Program-made: the position numbers and the translations under genes | The notes under the pieces: generated by a model | The model's database searches: none | What the model was told of the DNA's origin: nothing | The model's input: the letters and a program-made list of their open reading frames with translations, nothing else | In this document: positions 16,505-25,258 of the stretch, piece by piece | Position numbering within the stretch: the first letter of the stretch is position 1 | Layout of the letters: every line of letters begins with the position of its first letter | NCBI GenBank assembly: GCA_043777315.1 | Contig: JAYVPW010000006.1 | Span: forward strand, 92,690 to 156,689 | Length of the DNA: 64,000 nucleotides | From: CAIURC01 sp043777315 | GTDB lineage: Bacteria > Verrucomicrobiota > Verrucomicrobiia > Chthoniobacterales > Chthoniobacteraceae | Direction: 5' to 3'

Positions 16505-18637
16505 TCACTCCGGCCGCGGCTCGACTTTGAGGCTCACCGCCTTCTGCTTCCGCAGCCGCTCCTTCCGCGGACGCTTCGATTCCCCGAGCGCCAGCGCCAT
16601 GAATTCATTCTGGCTGTTGCGCGCCGCCGTCCCTTTTGCCAACGGCGGAATCGCGTACGTCCCGTCCGCCGCCAGCAGCGACGACTTCGTGTTGTCCGCG
16701 AGTTGCGCCGCGAGGATTTGATTCACGATCCGGTCGCGCAGCGCCGGTTCTTCCACGGGCGTCACCACTTCCACGCGGCGGAAAAAATTCCGCGGCATCC
16801 AGTCCGCACTGCCGATGAACAGCTTCGGCTGCCCACCATTTTCAAAATAGAAAATTCGCGTGTGCTCGAGGAACCGCCCGATGATTGAGCGCACTGTGAT
16901 GTTCTCGCTCACGCCGGGCATCTGCGGCCGCAGGCAGCAAACGCCGCGGACGATCAAGTCGATTTTTACGCCCGCCTGAGACGCGCGATACAGCGCCTCG
17001 ATGATCTCCCGATCCACGAGCGAATTCATCTTCGCGATGATCCGCGCCGGCTGTCCGCGACCCGCGGAGAGCGCCTCTTTTTCGATCAAAGTCATCATCG
17101 CCTCATGCACCGTGAACGGCGCGATCAGCAGCTTCCGCGCGCCCTGAAATTCGCAAATGCCGGTGAGCAGATTGAAGAGATTCGTCGCATCCTCGCCGTA
17201 GTCCGCGTTCGTGGTGAAGAGGCTCAGGTCCGAGTAAATCTTCGCGGTGCTCGGGTTGTAATTGCCGGTTCCGATGTGGATGTAGCGCCGTAGCCCATCG
17301 TCGTCGCGCCGCACCACCAGCGTGATTTTTGCATGAACCTTGTGGTTCACGATTCCGTACACGACGTGCACGCCGGCCTCCTCCAACTTCCTCGCCCACT
17401 GAATGTTATTCGCCTCGTCGAAGCGCGCCTTCAGCTCGGTCACGGCCGTCACCTGCTTCCCGTTGCTCACCGCATTCATCAGCGCACCGACGATCCGCGG
17501 ATCGCCGCCGGTGCGATAAAGCGTCTGTTTGATCGCGAGCACATTTGGATCGCGCGCCGCGAGTTCGAGGAAATCGACGACGCTCGTGTAGGTCTCAAAC
17601 GGGTGATGTAAAATCACGTCCCGCTGCCGCACGATCGCGAACAAATCCTTGGCATCGCGAAACACCGCCGCGACCGGCGCGACGTACGCCTTGTCCCGCA
17701 GTTCCGGGGAATGATCGCCCTCGTAAATCGCCATCAGCCGGATCGGATTCAGCGGCCCGTCGATGATGTAAAGATCGTCCTCCGACAGCTCCAGCGTCTC
17801 GAGCAGCGACTGGTAAATCTCCGGCGGGCAAGTGTGATCGACCTCCAGCCGCACCGCCGCGCCGCGCCGCCGATTGTGCAGCTCGTGCTCCACCGCGCTG
17901 AGCAGGTTCCCGACATCCTCCTCGTCGATGTAAAGCTCGCTGTTCCGCGTCACGCGAAAATGCCAGTAGCCGAGGATTTTCGTCCCCGGAAAAAGATCAC
18001 CGAGATAGTGCCCGATGATGTGCCCCATGAAGACGTAATCGAGCCGCTCCTCCGTGCTCGGCAGCTTCACCAGCCGCGATAAAACGCGCGGCACCTGCAC
18101 CACCGCGAGCCGCCGCTGCATCTCGCCGTTCCGCTCGATCTCGAGTTGCACGACGATGTTCAGCGACTTGTTCAGGAGCTGTGGAAACGGATGCGACGGA
18201 TCGATCCCGAGCGGCGTGAGGACGGGTCGCACCTGACCGCGGTAATATTTCTCCACCCACTCGCGGTCGCCCGCGCCGAGCTTCGCCAGCCCCAGAAATC
18301 GAATCCCATTTTTCGCCAGCGCCGGCACCAATTCCTCGCGCCAGCAGCGAAATTGCTGCTCCACCATCAGCCTCACGCGCTTCCGCAACGCCCGAAAAGT
18401 CTCCGTCGCCGTGCGACCGTCCATGCTTCGCTCGACCACGTCCGATTCAATCTGCTGCTTGATCCCCGCGACCCGGACCTCGAAAAACTCGTCCAGATTC
18501 GAGCTCGCGATCGTGAAAAATTTCACCCGCTCCAGCAGCGGATTCGCCGTGTTCAAAGCCTCGTTCAAAACCCGCTGATTGAACTCGAGCCAGCTCAGCT
18601 CCCGGCTGATGAAGTGCTGCGCGGAAAAGGTCTTCAT
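16505..18637 (-). CDS. ppk: Polyphosphate kinase 1
   Basis: The 710-residue enzyme makes inorganic polyphosphate from ATP. The start is set at ATG 18637 (MKTFSAQHFISRELSWLEFNQRVL); a GTG four codons upstream is possible but less family-like. Key elements are FTIASSNLDEFFEVRVAG, DVILHHPFETYTSVVDFLELAARDPNVLAIKQTLYR, the phosphohistidine region VHAKITLVVRR, IHIGTGNYNPSTAKIYSDL, and the second catalytic His in FLEHTRIFYFEN. The length is normal. It is convergent with yraN. Confidence 0.96.
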   Translation of the reverse strand: MKTFSAQHFISRELSWLEFNQRVLNEALNTANPLLERVKFFTIASSNLDEFFEVRVAGIKQQIESDVVERSMDGRTATETFRALRKRVRLMVEQQFRCWREELVPALAKNGIRFLGLAKLGAGDREWVEKYYRGQVRPVLTPLGIDPSHPFPQLLNKSLNIVVQLEIERNGEMQRRLAVVQVPRVLSRLVKLPSTEERLDYVFMGHIIGHYLGDLFPGTKILGYWHFRVTRNSELYIDEEDVGNLLSAVEHELHNRRRGAAVRLEVDHTCPPEIYQSLLETLELSEDDLYIIDGPLNPIRLMAIYEGDHSPELRDKAYVAPVAAVFRDAKDLFAIVRQRDVILHHPFETYTSVVDFLELAARDPNVLAIKQTLYRTGGDPRIVGALMNAVSNGKQVTAVTELKARFDEANNIQWARKLEEAGVHVVYGIVNHKVHAKITLVVRRDDDGLRRYIHIGTGNYNPSTAKIYSDLSLFTTNADYGEDATNLFNLLTGICEFQGARKLLIAPFTVHEAMMTLIEKEALSAGRGQPARIIAKMNSLVDREIIEALYRASQAGVKIDLIVRGVCCLRPQMPGVSENITVRSIIGRFLEHTRIFYFENGGQPKLFIGSADWMPRNFFRRVEVVTPVEEPALRDRIVNQILAAQLADNTKSSLLAADGTYAIPPLAKGTAARNSQNEFMALALGESKRPRKERLRKQKAVSLKVEPRPE

Positions 18638-18766
18638 TCGATCCCGCACCGTAGCCGCCGCCTTTCCCGCGAGCCAAGCCGCATCGGAATCGCGCGCGTC
18701 GTTCGCGCAAAAAAGAGGGCGAGCCCTCGCGGACTCGCCCTCTCCACCAGCACATGAAAACTGTTT

Positions 18767-19423
18767 TTACCGAATCACCGGCGAGGTCCGCAGGCCGTAA
18801 TTGTGCGGATCGCGGCTGAGCGCCATCATCACGCGTTCTGCCGCATTTTTGAAATCGAACGGCACCGAGTAGCCGAGCCCCGGCGCGTAGATCGACCCCG
18901 TCCTTCCGCTCCCGCGGCTCCCGCCGAGCAGGTCGAACTCGTAAATCACCCGGCCCCGCTGCCCGAGCTTGCCCGCGTCCTTCTCCGACTCCACGACCTC
19001 CCCGCCGACCTGCGAAATCCGCACATGAATCGCCACCTTCGATCTCCCGACCCCGAGATGATCGACCCCTGGCAGCGCGCGCCCCAGGCGGCTCCCGCCA
19101 TTCACCACATCGAGCGAGCCCTCGACCAGCCAGCCGACCGTCGGCACTTCGCTGTGCTCGATCACCATCGCCGGCGCGAGCTTCTCCATCTCGAGTTTCA
19201 AATCGTCCGCAAACTCCCGCCCCGCCAGCGATTGCCGGATCGGACGTTCGCCCCGCCCGCCGGTGTGATGCCCGACGAATTCCGTCGCGCCGACATCGAA
19301 AGGCCGAATGTAAATCGCCTTCGGATTCACCGCGCCGCTGGCGACCTGGGTCTCGGAAACTCTCACCCCCGCGCAGGAGGTGAGGACGAGCGTGGCGCTG
19401 AGAGCGAGGAGGAGGTTTTTCAT
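18767..19423 (-). CDS. DUF4410-like lipoprotein
   Basis: The product has 218 residues. The start at ATG 19423 gives MKNLLLALSATLVLTSCAG, a lipoprotein signal with lipobox LTSC. The mature part has AIYIRPFDVG, GWLVEGSLDVVNGGSRLGRALPG, and a C-terminal DFKNAAERVMMAL. The pattern of an early strand, a GxxxxxVNxGxRxxRxxxGxGxG segment and a late helix matches the DUF4410 family of outer-membrane-associated lipoproteins. No known function. It is flanked by repeat copy A4. Confidence 0.7.
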   Translation of the reverse strand: MKNLLLALSATLVLTSCAGVRVSETQVASGAVNPKAIYIRPFDVGATEFVGHHTGGRGERPIRQSLAGREFADDLKLEMEKLAPAMVIEHSEVPTVGWLVEGSLDVVNGGSRLGRALPGVDHLGVGRSKVAIHVRISQVGGEVVESEKDAGKLGQRGRVIYEFDLLGGSRGSGRTGSIYAPGLGYSVPFDFKNAAERVMMALSRDPHNYGLRTSPVIR

Positions 19424-19494
19424 AAAAGTGGAGGTTTTCACGCCACCAGAATGCAAGATGCGTGCCCCGTCCGGGGAGCGTTGAATTTCTTCCG

Positions 19495-19627
19495 GTCATC
19501 CTGAGCGCAGCGCAGCGGAGTCGAAGGACCTCTTACTTTTCCCCCGTGGTGCGCGCGCCTCGGGGAGGGGAGAAGTAAGAGGTCCTTCGACTGCGTTTCG
19601 CTATCGCTCCACTCCGCTCAGGATGAC
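19495..19627. repeat. Family A palindromic repeat, copy A4
   Basis: This is a full-length copy: gtcatcctgagcgcagcg at one end and the inverse at the other, with strong inner half-sites (gtcgaaggacctcttac both ways). It begins 21 bp past the dgt stop (19648). Confidence 0.9.
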
Positions 19628-19647
19628 CGGAAAGAAGAGCGCCCCCA

Positions 19648-21045
19648 TCACCGCCCCGGCAGCGAAATCCCGCGCACCTTCTTATAAAGCGAGACCGCGT
19701 AGCTGTCCGTCATCCCCGAGACGAAATCGAGCATCTTGAGCAGCCGCAGATACCCGTCGCGATCCGGCCGCCGTTTCCGTCCCAGGCTCTCATCCGGCAC
19801 CAGCCGCAGCAGCTTGTGACTGCGCGGCGAGGCCGTCTTCGGGTTCGCGGCGAGGTCGTTCAGCGCGGAGACAAATACATCGAGCAACCCGCCCAGCACC
19901 TCGAATCCTGCCGCCTCGATTTCCACCCCGCGCGACGTCGCGTAGATCGTCTCGATCGACCGTTTCTGGATCTTCGACCAAGCCCGCGAACAAGCGCCCG
20001 CCTCGATCAGCGGGCGATCGAACGCCCCGTCGAGCAGCCCGGATTCGTTCGCCAAAAAGACTTCCGCCGCGTCGTCGATCGCCGCGCCGATGGTCATCGC
20101 GCGCAGGATTTGCACCCGCCGCATGTCGCTGTGCGCGTGCCGCAGACGCTTCGGATGTTTCGGCGAAGGGATGAGCGCGAGGAACGCGTCGCGCACCTCT
20201 TTGTAACGCAAATGCCCCGCCCGAAAGCCGTCCTCGAAATCGACCAGCCGGTAGCAAATGTCGTCCGCCGCCTCGACCAGGAACGCCAGCGGATGCCGCG
20301 TCCACCACGCCGAATCCGGCGTCCTGCGAATCAGGCCGCAATGTTCCGCCACGCTCTCGAAGTGCTCCCGCTCGCTCTGGCAAAAACCAAATTTCTTGGC
20401 GCTCGCGCCGCGGATGAGAGGAGGACCGGATTCGGTCGTCGTCGAATCCGAACCCGACACCAGCAGCGATTCGCGCGGATATTTCGTGAACGCCCCGAGC
20501 GTCGCGTGCGTGAGCTGCAGCCCGCCGTGATTGTCCGGCATCTGCAATCGCGTGAGCAGGCGGAAGCCCTGCGCGTTGCCCTCGTAACGCTCGACATCCG
20601 CGCGCTGCGCCGCCGTGAAATCCGCGCCCGCCTCCGCCGCGTGCGCCGAAGTTTTGAACCAATGCCGGATCGCATCCTCGCCCGAATGCCCGAACGGCGG
20701 ATTCCCGAGATCATGTGCCAGAGCCGCCGCGGAGACGATCTCCCCGAAATCCGAGCCGTGAATTCCCGCGAGCCCGTGCCGCTCCACGAGTGCCGCGCCG
20801 ACCCGCGCACCGAGCGACCGCCCGACGCTCGCGACCTCCAGCGAATGCGTGAGCCGCGTGCGGACGTAGTCGTTATCCGCCAGCGGAAAGACCTGCGTCT
20901 TGTCCTGCAATCGCCGAAACGCCGTCGAAAAAGTGATCCGATCCGAGTCGCGCCGAAACTCCGAGCGCGCGGCGTCGATCAGCCCCGGTTTCACTTTCCC
21001 GAGCCGATCCACGCAGAGGAGTTGGAGCCAGTTCATCGTGTCCAT
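19648..21045 (-). CDS. dgt: Deoxyguanosinetriphosphate triphosphohydrolase-like HD protein
   Basis: The product has 465 residues. It starts MDTMNWLQLLCVDRLGK; the ATG three codons later is also possible. HD-domain metal ligands are seen in RTRLTHSLEVASVGRSLG, AALAHDLGNPPFGHSGEDAI and the later ADDICYRLVDFEDGF. DRITFSTAFRRLQDKTQV is typical of Dgt. It should hydrolyse dNTPs to deoxynucleoside and triphosphate, affecting dNTP pools or phage defence. Length and motifs fit the long Dgt subfamily. Confidence 0.93.
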   Translation of the reverse strand: MDTMNWLQLLCVDRLGKVKPGLIDAARSEFRRDSDRITFSTAFRRLQDKTQVFPLADNDYVRTRLTHSLEVASVGRSLGARVGAALVERHGLAGIHGSDFGEIVSAAALAHDLGNPPFGHSGEDAIRHWFKTSAHAAEAGADFTAAQRADVERYEGNAQGFRLLTRLQMPDNHGGLQLTHATLGAFTKYPRESLLVSGSDSTTTESGPPLIRGASAKKFGFCQSEREHFESVAEHCGLIRRTPDSAWWTRHPLAFLVEAADDICYRLVDFEDGFRAGHLRYKEVRDAFLALIPSPKHPKRLRHAHSDMRRVQILRAMTIGAAIDDAAEVFLANESGLLDGAFDRPLIEAGACSRAWSKIQKRSIETIYATSRGVEIEAAGFEVLGGLLDVFVSALNDLAANPKTASPRSHKLLRLVPDESLGRKRRPDRDGYLRLLKMLDFVSGMTDSYAVSLYKKVRGISLPGR

Positions 21046-21069
21046 TCACGGCAGTGCGCGCGGCGCAAT

Positions 21070-21231
21070 CCGGGTAGCGCGCTCGTCTCGAGTGCTGGTC
21101 TCGGCGTCTCGCCGAGACGAACTTTTTAGCGCGTCCAGCCCGGACAAAAGCATCTTCTCCATCCGACCCGCGTTGAAAGTCCGCGAAGGCGAGACGCCTT
21201 CGCCCACACGCGAGACGCGTGCGCTACCCGG
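21070..21231. repeat. Family B palindromic repeat, copy B2
   Basis: The ends are ccgggtagcgcgctcgtctc and gcgctacccgg. Two inner hairpins are seen: ctcggcgtctcgccgag and gaaggcgagacgccttc. It fills the 211 bp gap between dgt and the ABC-F gene and ends 27 bp from the ABC-F stop (21258). Confidence 0.8.
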
Positions 21232-21257
21232 AGTTCCGACCCGCATCGCAAAATCTT

Positions 21258-23225
21258 TCACGCCCCCGCCTCCATTTCCGCACTCGCGGATTCCCATTCC
21301 GCGGTGATCCGCGCGAGCTCCTCGCTCACGGTCGAAAGCTCGCGGTTCAGCGAAATGGCATTCCCGCCCGCCTCGTACGCGTCCGGTTTCTCGAGCTCGG
21401 CGGTGAGTTCTTTTTGCCGGCCTTCGAGCGAAAAAATCTGCATCTCGAGGTGGCTGACGCGCTCGGCTTTCTCGCGCTGGATTTTCGCGGCGGCTTTGCG
21501 CTCGTCGGCTTCGGCGCGGCGCAGTTGCTTCAGCTCGCGCATCCCGAGCCCGCTCGTGTTGGTCCGCTCCACCGCCACGGTTTTGGGCTGCAAATTCTGC
21601 AAGCCCTCGCCCGCCGTGAGCGCCGCGCGCGCGGACGTGGCCTTCGATTTATCGAGGTAATATTGGTAGTCGCCCGCGTACGGCGTGAGCTGCCCGGCGC
21701 TGATGTGCAGCACGGTCTTCGCGATCGCGCGGATGAAATGCACGTCGTGGCTGATGAAAATCAGCGTCCCCTCGAACTGCTCCAGCGCACCGATCAGCGC
21801 GTCGATCGAGCCGACATCGAGATGCGTCGTCGGCTCGTCCATGAGCAGCAGATTCGGCGGATCGAGCAGCAGTTTGACCAGTGCGAGCCGGGACTTCTCG
21901 CCACCGCTGAGCACCGCGACCGGCTTGAAGACATCGTCGCCGCGGAACAGGAACGAGCCGAGCACCGTGCGGCAGGTTTGCTCGCTCGCGGGGTTCGGGC
22001 AGTCGAGCACGCATTCGAGCACGGTCTGTTTCATGTTCAGCACCTCGGCGCGGTGCTGCGAAAAATATCCGACCCGCACGTTGTAGCCGACCTCGCGCGT
22101 CCCCGCCTGCGGTTCGAGCGCGCCGGAGAGCAGTTTGATCAGCGTCGATTTGCCCGCGCCATTCGGCCCGACGAGCACCGTCCGCTGCCCGCGTTCCGCC
22201 TCGAAATCGAGCCCGCGATAGACCGACAGCTCGCCCTCGGCGGTTTTGTAGGCGAAGTCCACGCGCTTCAAAGCGATCACGCGCTGCCCGCTCCGCGCGG
22301 GCTGCGGGAAGCTGAAGTGGATCGACTTTTGCAGCGAAAGCGGTGCCTCGATTTTCTCCATCCGGTCGATCTGCTTCAGCTTGCTCTGGGCCTGCGACGC
22401 TTTGCTGGCCTTGGCCCGGAAGCGATCGGCGAAAAGCTGGAGCGCCGCGATTTCGCGCTGCTGATTCGTGTAAGCCGCGAGCTGCTGCTCCGCGCGCGCC
22501 GCTTTTTCGAGGACGTATTTGTCCCAGTTTCCGCGGTAGCGATGCAGCTTCGAGTGGGCGATTTCCACGATGCTGCCGACGAGCGCATTCAGAAATTCGC
22601 GGTCGTGCGAGATCATCAAAATCGCGCCGGGATAGCTCGTGAGATATTCCTGAAACCAGCCGAGCGATTCGAGATCGAGGTGGTTCGTCGGCTCGTCGAG
22701 CAGGAGCAAATCCGGCTCCATCACGAGCAGCCGCGCGAGGTGCGCGCGCATGATCCAGCCGCCGCTCATCGTCCTCGCCTCGCGATCGAAATCGGTCTCG
22801 CGAAAGGCCAAGCCCGACAAAATGCGCTTCGCTTTCGGCTCCAATTGCCAGCCGCCGTGCTCGTCGAAAACGCCGAGCGCTTCGTGATACGCCGCGTCGT
22901 CGGTGGACTCCCCTTTTTCGTGCAAACGAATGATTCGCTTGGCCTCCGCGAGCGCCGGCGAAGTGGAAGTCGCCAGCTCCAGCACCGTCTCCGCGCCGGC
23001 CGGCGCGCTCTCCTGCGGCAGGTATCCGACAGTCGCATTCCGCTCGATCGAGACGCGCCCTTCATCCGGCGTAGCCTCGCCGAGCAGCAGTGAAAAGAGC
23101 GTCGATTTGCCCGCGCCATTGGGGCCGACGAGCCCCATCCGATCGCCGCGATTGACCTGCAACGAGACGTCCGCAAACAGGAGCCTGCCGCCGAAAGATT
23201 TACTGACTTGAGAGACTGTGAGCAT
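21258..23225 (-). CDS. ABC-F family ATP-binding protein
   Basis: The product has 655 residues, starting MLTVSQVSKSFGGRLLF at ATG 23225; the longer upstream frame is not family-like. Two ABC domains are seen without membrane segments. Walker A is GPNGAGKST in both. The signatures are TMSGGWIMRAHLARLL and VLSGGEKSRLALVKLL, and Walker B is LLLLDEPTNHLD and LLLMDEPTTHLD. The linker carries charged helices, as in ABC-F proteins that act on the ribosome (EttA, Uup, YheS). The C-terminal region is a coiled coil (EADERKAAAKIQREKAERV), most like Uup/YheS. The exact subfamily is not determined. Confidence 0.93.
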   Translation of the reverse strand: MLTVSQVSKSFGGRLLFADVSLQVNRGDRMGLVGPNGAGKSTLFSLLLGEATPDEGRVSIERNATVGYLPQESAPAGAETVLELATSTSPALAEAKRIIRLHEKGESTDDAAYHEALGVFDEHGGWQLEPKAKRILSGLAFRETDFDREARTMSGGWIMRAHLARLLVMEPDLLLLDEPTNHLDLESLGWFQEYLTSYPGAILMISHDREFLNALVGSIVEIAHSKLHRYRGNWDKYVLEKAARAEQQLAAYTNQQREIAALQLFADRFRAKASKASQAQSKLKQIDRMEKIEAPLSLQKSIHFSFPQPARSGQRVIALKRVDFAYKTAEGELSVYRGLDFEAERGQRTVLVGPNGAGKSTLIKLLSGALEPQAGTREVGYNVRVGYFSQHRAEVLNMKQTVLECVLDCPNPASEQTCRTVLGSFLFRGDDVFKPVAVLSGGEKSRLALVKLLLDPPNLLLMDEPTTHLDVGSIDALIGALEQFEGTLIFISHDVHFIRAIAKTVLHISAGQLTPYAGDYQYYLDKSKATSARAALTAGEGLQNLQPKTVAVERTNTSGLGMRELKQLRRAEADERKAAAKIQREKAERVSHLEMQIFSLEGRQKELTAELEKPDAYEAGGNAISLNRELSTVSEELARITAEWESASAEMEAGA

Positions 23226-23305
23226 CGAAAGGCGCGCACTCTTCCCAAGATCGGCCCGCGCGCAAGCGTGGAACCGCGCGGGAGGCCGTCCTGGGAGACT
23301 ATAGG

Positions 23306-23326
23306 AAGTCAGGCGTCTCGCCTGAC
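23306..23326. repeat. Family C hairpin, left half of a copy split by the IS
   Basis: The palindrome aagtcaggcgtctcgcctgac is about 20 bp. Its partner half lies at 24178-24198 on the other side of the IS element. An intact copy of the two-hairpin unit is at 54205-54316. Confidence 0.7.
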
Positions 23327-23339
23327 CGGTGCGTCTCAA

Positions 23340-24116
23340 CTAGGGCGTGTTAAGGTAAACCAAGGCATCGAAGTTCAGGGCGATGTGGATGAAGGCGGTG
23401 AACATCACGTCGAGCTTCTCGAAGCGGGAGAAGATGCGACGAAAGCCTTCGAGCCGGCGAAAGAGCCGCTCGACTTCGTTGCGCTTCTTGTAGAGTTCCC
23501 GGTCGTATTCCCACGGGTTGAGCCGGTTGCTCTTTGGCGGCACGACCGGAGTCATCTCCAACCGGAAGACCAACTGCCTGGTTTCGTCGCCTTCGTAAGC
23601 TCGGTCCATGATCATCGCTTTGAGTGTCGCAGGCTTTTGCCCCGCCCAGCCTTCGATCAGTTTGCGACCCTCTGGCCCGTCGGCACACTGGCCCGCCGAG
23701 AGGGAGAAACAAAGGGCCGTCCGCTCATCACCGGCAACCAGATGAATCTTGGTTGTGCGTCCTCCCCGGGATCGGCCAATGGCTTGCGGGCCATTTTTTT
23801 AGAGCGCCGGTTCCATCGGGATGGACTTTGACCGACGTGCTGTCCAGAAAGCCGGCCTCCAGCTTGAGCGCGATGATCTGCTCTGCTACAGCGCCGCAAA
23901 AACCCGGGCCAGCACCCCCGCCTTTGCCCAGCCTCTCATCCGAGTATAAACGGTGTGCCAATGCCCGAGCTTCTCCGGCAACCGGCACCATTTGGCCCCG
24001 TTTTCGGCAATGTAGAGGATCGCGTTGAGCACCTGCAGATTGCTGTAGCGCAGCGTACCGCGAGGCTTCGGAAAACATGCCGCGATGCGTTCGTATTGCT
24101 CTTGGGTCAATTGCAT
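23340..24116 (-). pseudogene. IS5-family transposase, interrupted by two frame changes
   Basis: The N-terminal part (24116-23886) starts MQLTQEQYERIAACFPKPRG and ends VLARVFAAL-stop. The middle part, in another frame, reads EQIIALKLEAGFLDSTSVKV, with a DDE-type Asp in the DSTSVKVHPDG segment. After a run of seven A's (minus strand, about 23804) the frame returns to the first one: KNGPQAIGRSRGGRTTKIHL, AMIMDRAYEGDETR (second Asp), then RNEVERLFRRLEGFRRIFSR with the catalytic Glu. The two shifts compensate each other. One may be a programmed frameshift at the A run, as in some IS5 groups; the other looks like damage. The TAG stop uses one base of flanking DNA. Confidence 0.8.
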
Positions 24117-24170
24117 GAATCATCGTTCGGTCTCCTCTCCCATCAATCAATTCTTTTACCTTAACATGCC
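23344..24170 (-). mobile_element. IS5-family insertion sequence, about 827 bp
   Basis: Terminal inverted repeats are ggcgtgttaaggtaaa at 23344 and the inverse of ggcatgttaaggtaaa ending at 24170 (one mismatch). Flanks are CTAG on the left (23340-23343) and CTGG on the right (24171-24174), which would be a slightly changed 4 bp CTAG target duplication of the YTAR type known for IS5. Size and transposase fit the IS5 family (IS427-like). The element sits between the two halves of a family C repeat. Confidence 0.85.
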
Positions 24171-24177
24171 CTGGTGT

Positions 24178-24198
24178 GTCAGGCGGGACGCCTGACTT
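24178..24198. repeat. Family C hairpin, right half of a copy split by the IS
   Basis: The palindrome gtcaggcgggacgcctgactt matches the right-hand hairpin of the intact copy at 54205-54316. It follows the IS end after 7 bp. Confidence 0.7.
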
Positions 24199-24207
24199 TC
24201 TCCGCCG

Positions 24208-24258
24208 GGATCCTTGCCTTCGGCTGCGCCCGCAAAGCCGGGCTTCGCTCAGGATGAC
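24208..24258. repeat. Family A repeat, partial copy A5
   Basis: Only the right half is seen: a diverged inner part (ggatccttgccttcggctgc) and then the conserved gcttcgctcaggatgac end. The left half is missing next to the family C repeat, which suggests truncation. Confidence 0.6.
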
Positions 24259-24334
24259 AGTTTGAATTTGCGCGCGGGCGCGCTTCGGCCTCGATTTTGT
24301 GAGCATCGCGGCGGAGATTCGCACCCACTTTTTC

Positions 24335-25258
24335 ATGGCAAAAATCGCGATCGTCGGGGCCGGAGCTGTCGGGTGTTATTACGGCGGAATGCTCGCGCGC
24401 GCCGGCGAGGACGTGCATTTCCTGATGCGCTCGGACCTCGGGCATGTGCGGGAGCACGGGCTCACGATCCACACGCGCGGCGAGGCATTGCATTTGCCAA
24501 AGGTGCAGGCGAGCGCATCGACGGAGGAGATCGGGCCGTGCGATTTCGTGATCATCGCGCTGAAGGCGACCGGAAATCTGGCGCTCGAAAAGCTGGTGCC
24601 GCCGCTGCTCGGGCCGGAGACCGCGCTGCTCACTTTGCAGAACGGGCTCGGCAACGACGAATTCCTCGCGGAGCGGTGGGGAACGGAACGGGTGATGGGC
24701 GGCCTTTGCTTTGTCTGCCTGAATCGGACGGCTCCCGGCGTGATCGAGCATTTCGATCACGGCTCGATTTCGATCGGCGAATTTCGGCGCGCTCCGCAGG
24801 CGCGCACGCGCGTGGTCGTGGAGGCGTTTGCGCGCGCGGGGATGGACGCGAATGTGGTGGAAAATCTCCTGACCGAACGCTGGCGAAAGTTGCTCTGGAA
24901 CATCCCCTTCAACGGCCTCTCCATCGCCGCCGGCGGCGCGACGGTCGCCGACGTGATGGCCGATTCGGGGCTGCGCGACCTCGCGCGAAATCTGATGAGC
25001 GAGGTGCTCGATGCCGCCCGCCGGCTGGGCCACCACGTCCCCGACAGCTTCGCGGATTTTCAAATCGAACGCAGCGGGAGCATGGGTCCGTACAAGCCAT
25101 CCTCGATGCTGGACTGGGAACTCGGGCACCCGGTCGAGGTCGAGGCAATCTGGGGCGAGCCGCTGCGGCAGGGCGTGTCCGCGGGCGCGAAAATGGGACG
25201 GCTGGAAATGCTGTATCGGCTGCTCGGCCGGCTCACCGTCAAGGATTCCGGGCGATGA
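24335..25258 (+). CDS. panE: 2-dehydropantoate 2-reductase (ApbA/PanE family)
   Basis: The product has 307 residues. The start is set at ATG 24335 (MAKIAIVGAGAVGCYYGGMLA), so that the Rossmann motif GAGAVG begins at about residue 8. Seen further on are LQNGLGNDE, the family motif ERWRKLLWNIPFNGLSIAAG with the catalytic Lys, and EVLDAARRLGH. It should reduce ketopantoate to pantoate with NADPH (coenzyme A synthesis), although paralogues with other substrates exist. Its stop overlaps the start of the phosphorylase gene (ATGA), so the two are translationally coupled. Confidence 0.88.
   Translation: MAKIAIVGAGAVGCYYGGMLARAGEDVHFLMRSDLGHVREHGLTIHTRGEALHLPKVQASASTEEIGPCDFVIIALKATGNLALEKLVPPLLGPETALLTLQNGLGNDEFLAERWGTERVMGGLCFVCLNRTAPGVIEHFDHGSISIGEFRRAPQARTRVVVEAFARAGMDANVVENLLTERWRKLLWNIPFNGLSIAAGGATVADVMADSGLRDLARNLMSEVLDAARRLGHHVPDSFADFQIERSGSMGPYKPSSMLDWELGHPVEVEAIWGEPLRQGVSAGAKMGRLEMLYRLLGRLTVKDSGR

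Noticed and set aside
23340..24198. Possible CRISPR array from the repeated palindromes around the IS
   Set aside because: The repeats are few, unequal and not spaced by spacers. They are the ends of an IS and family C hairpins. No cas gene is in the window.
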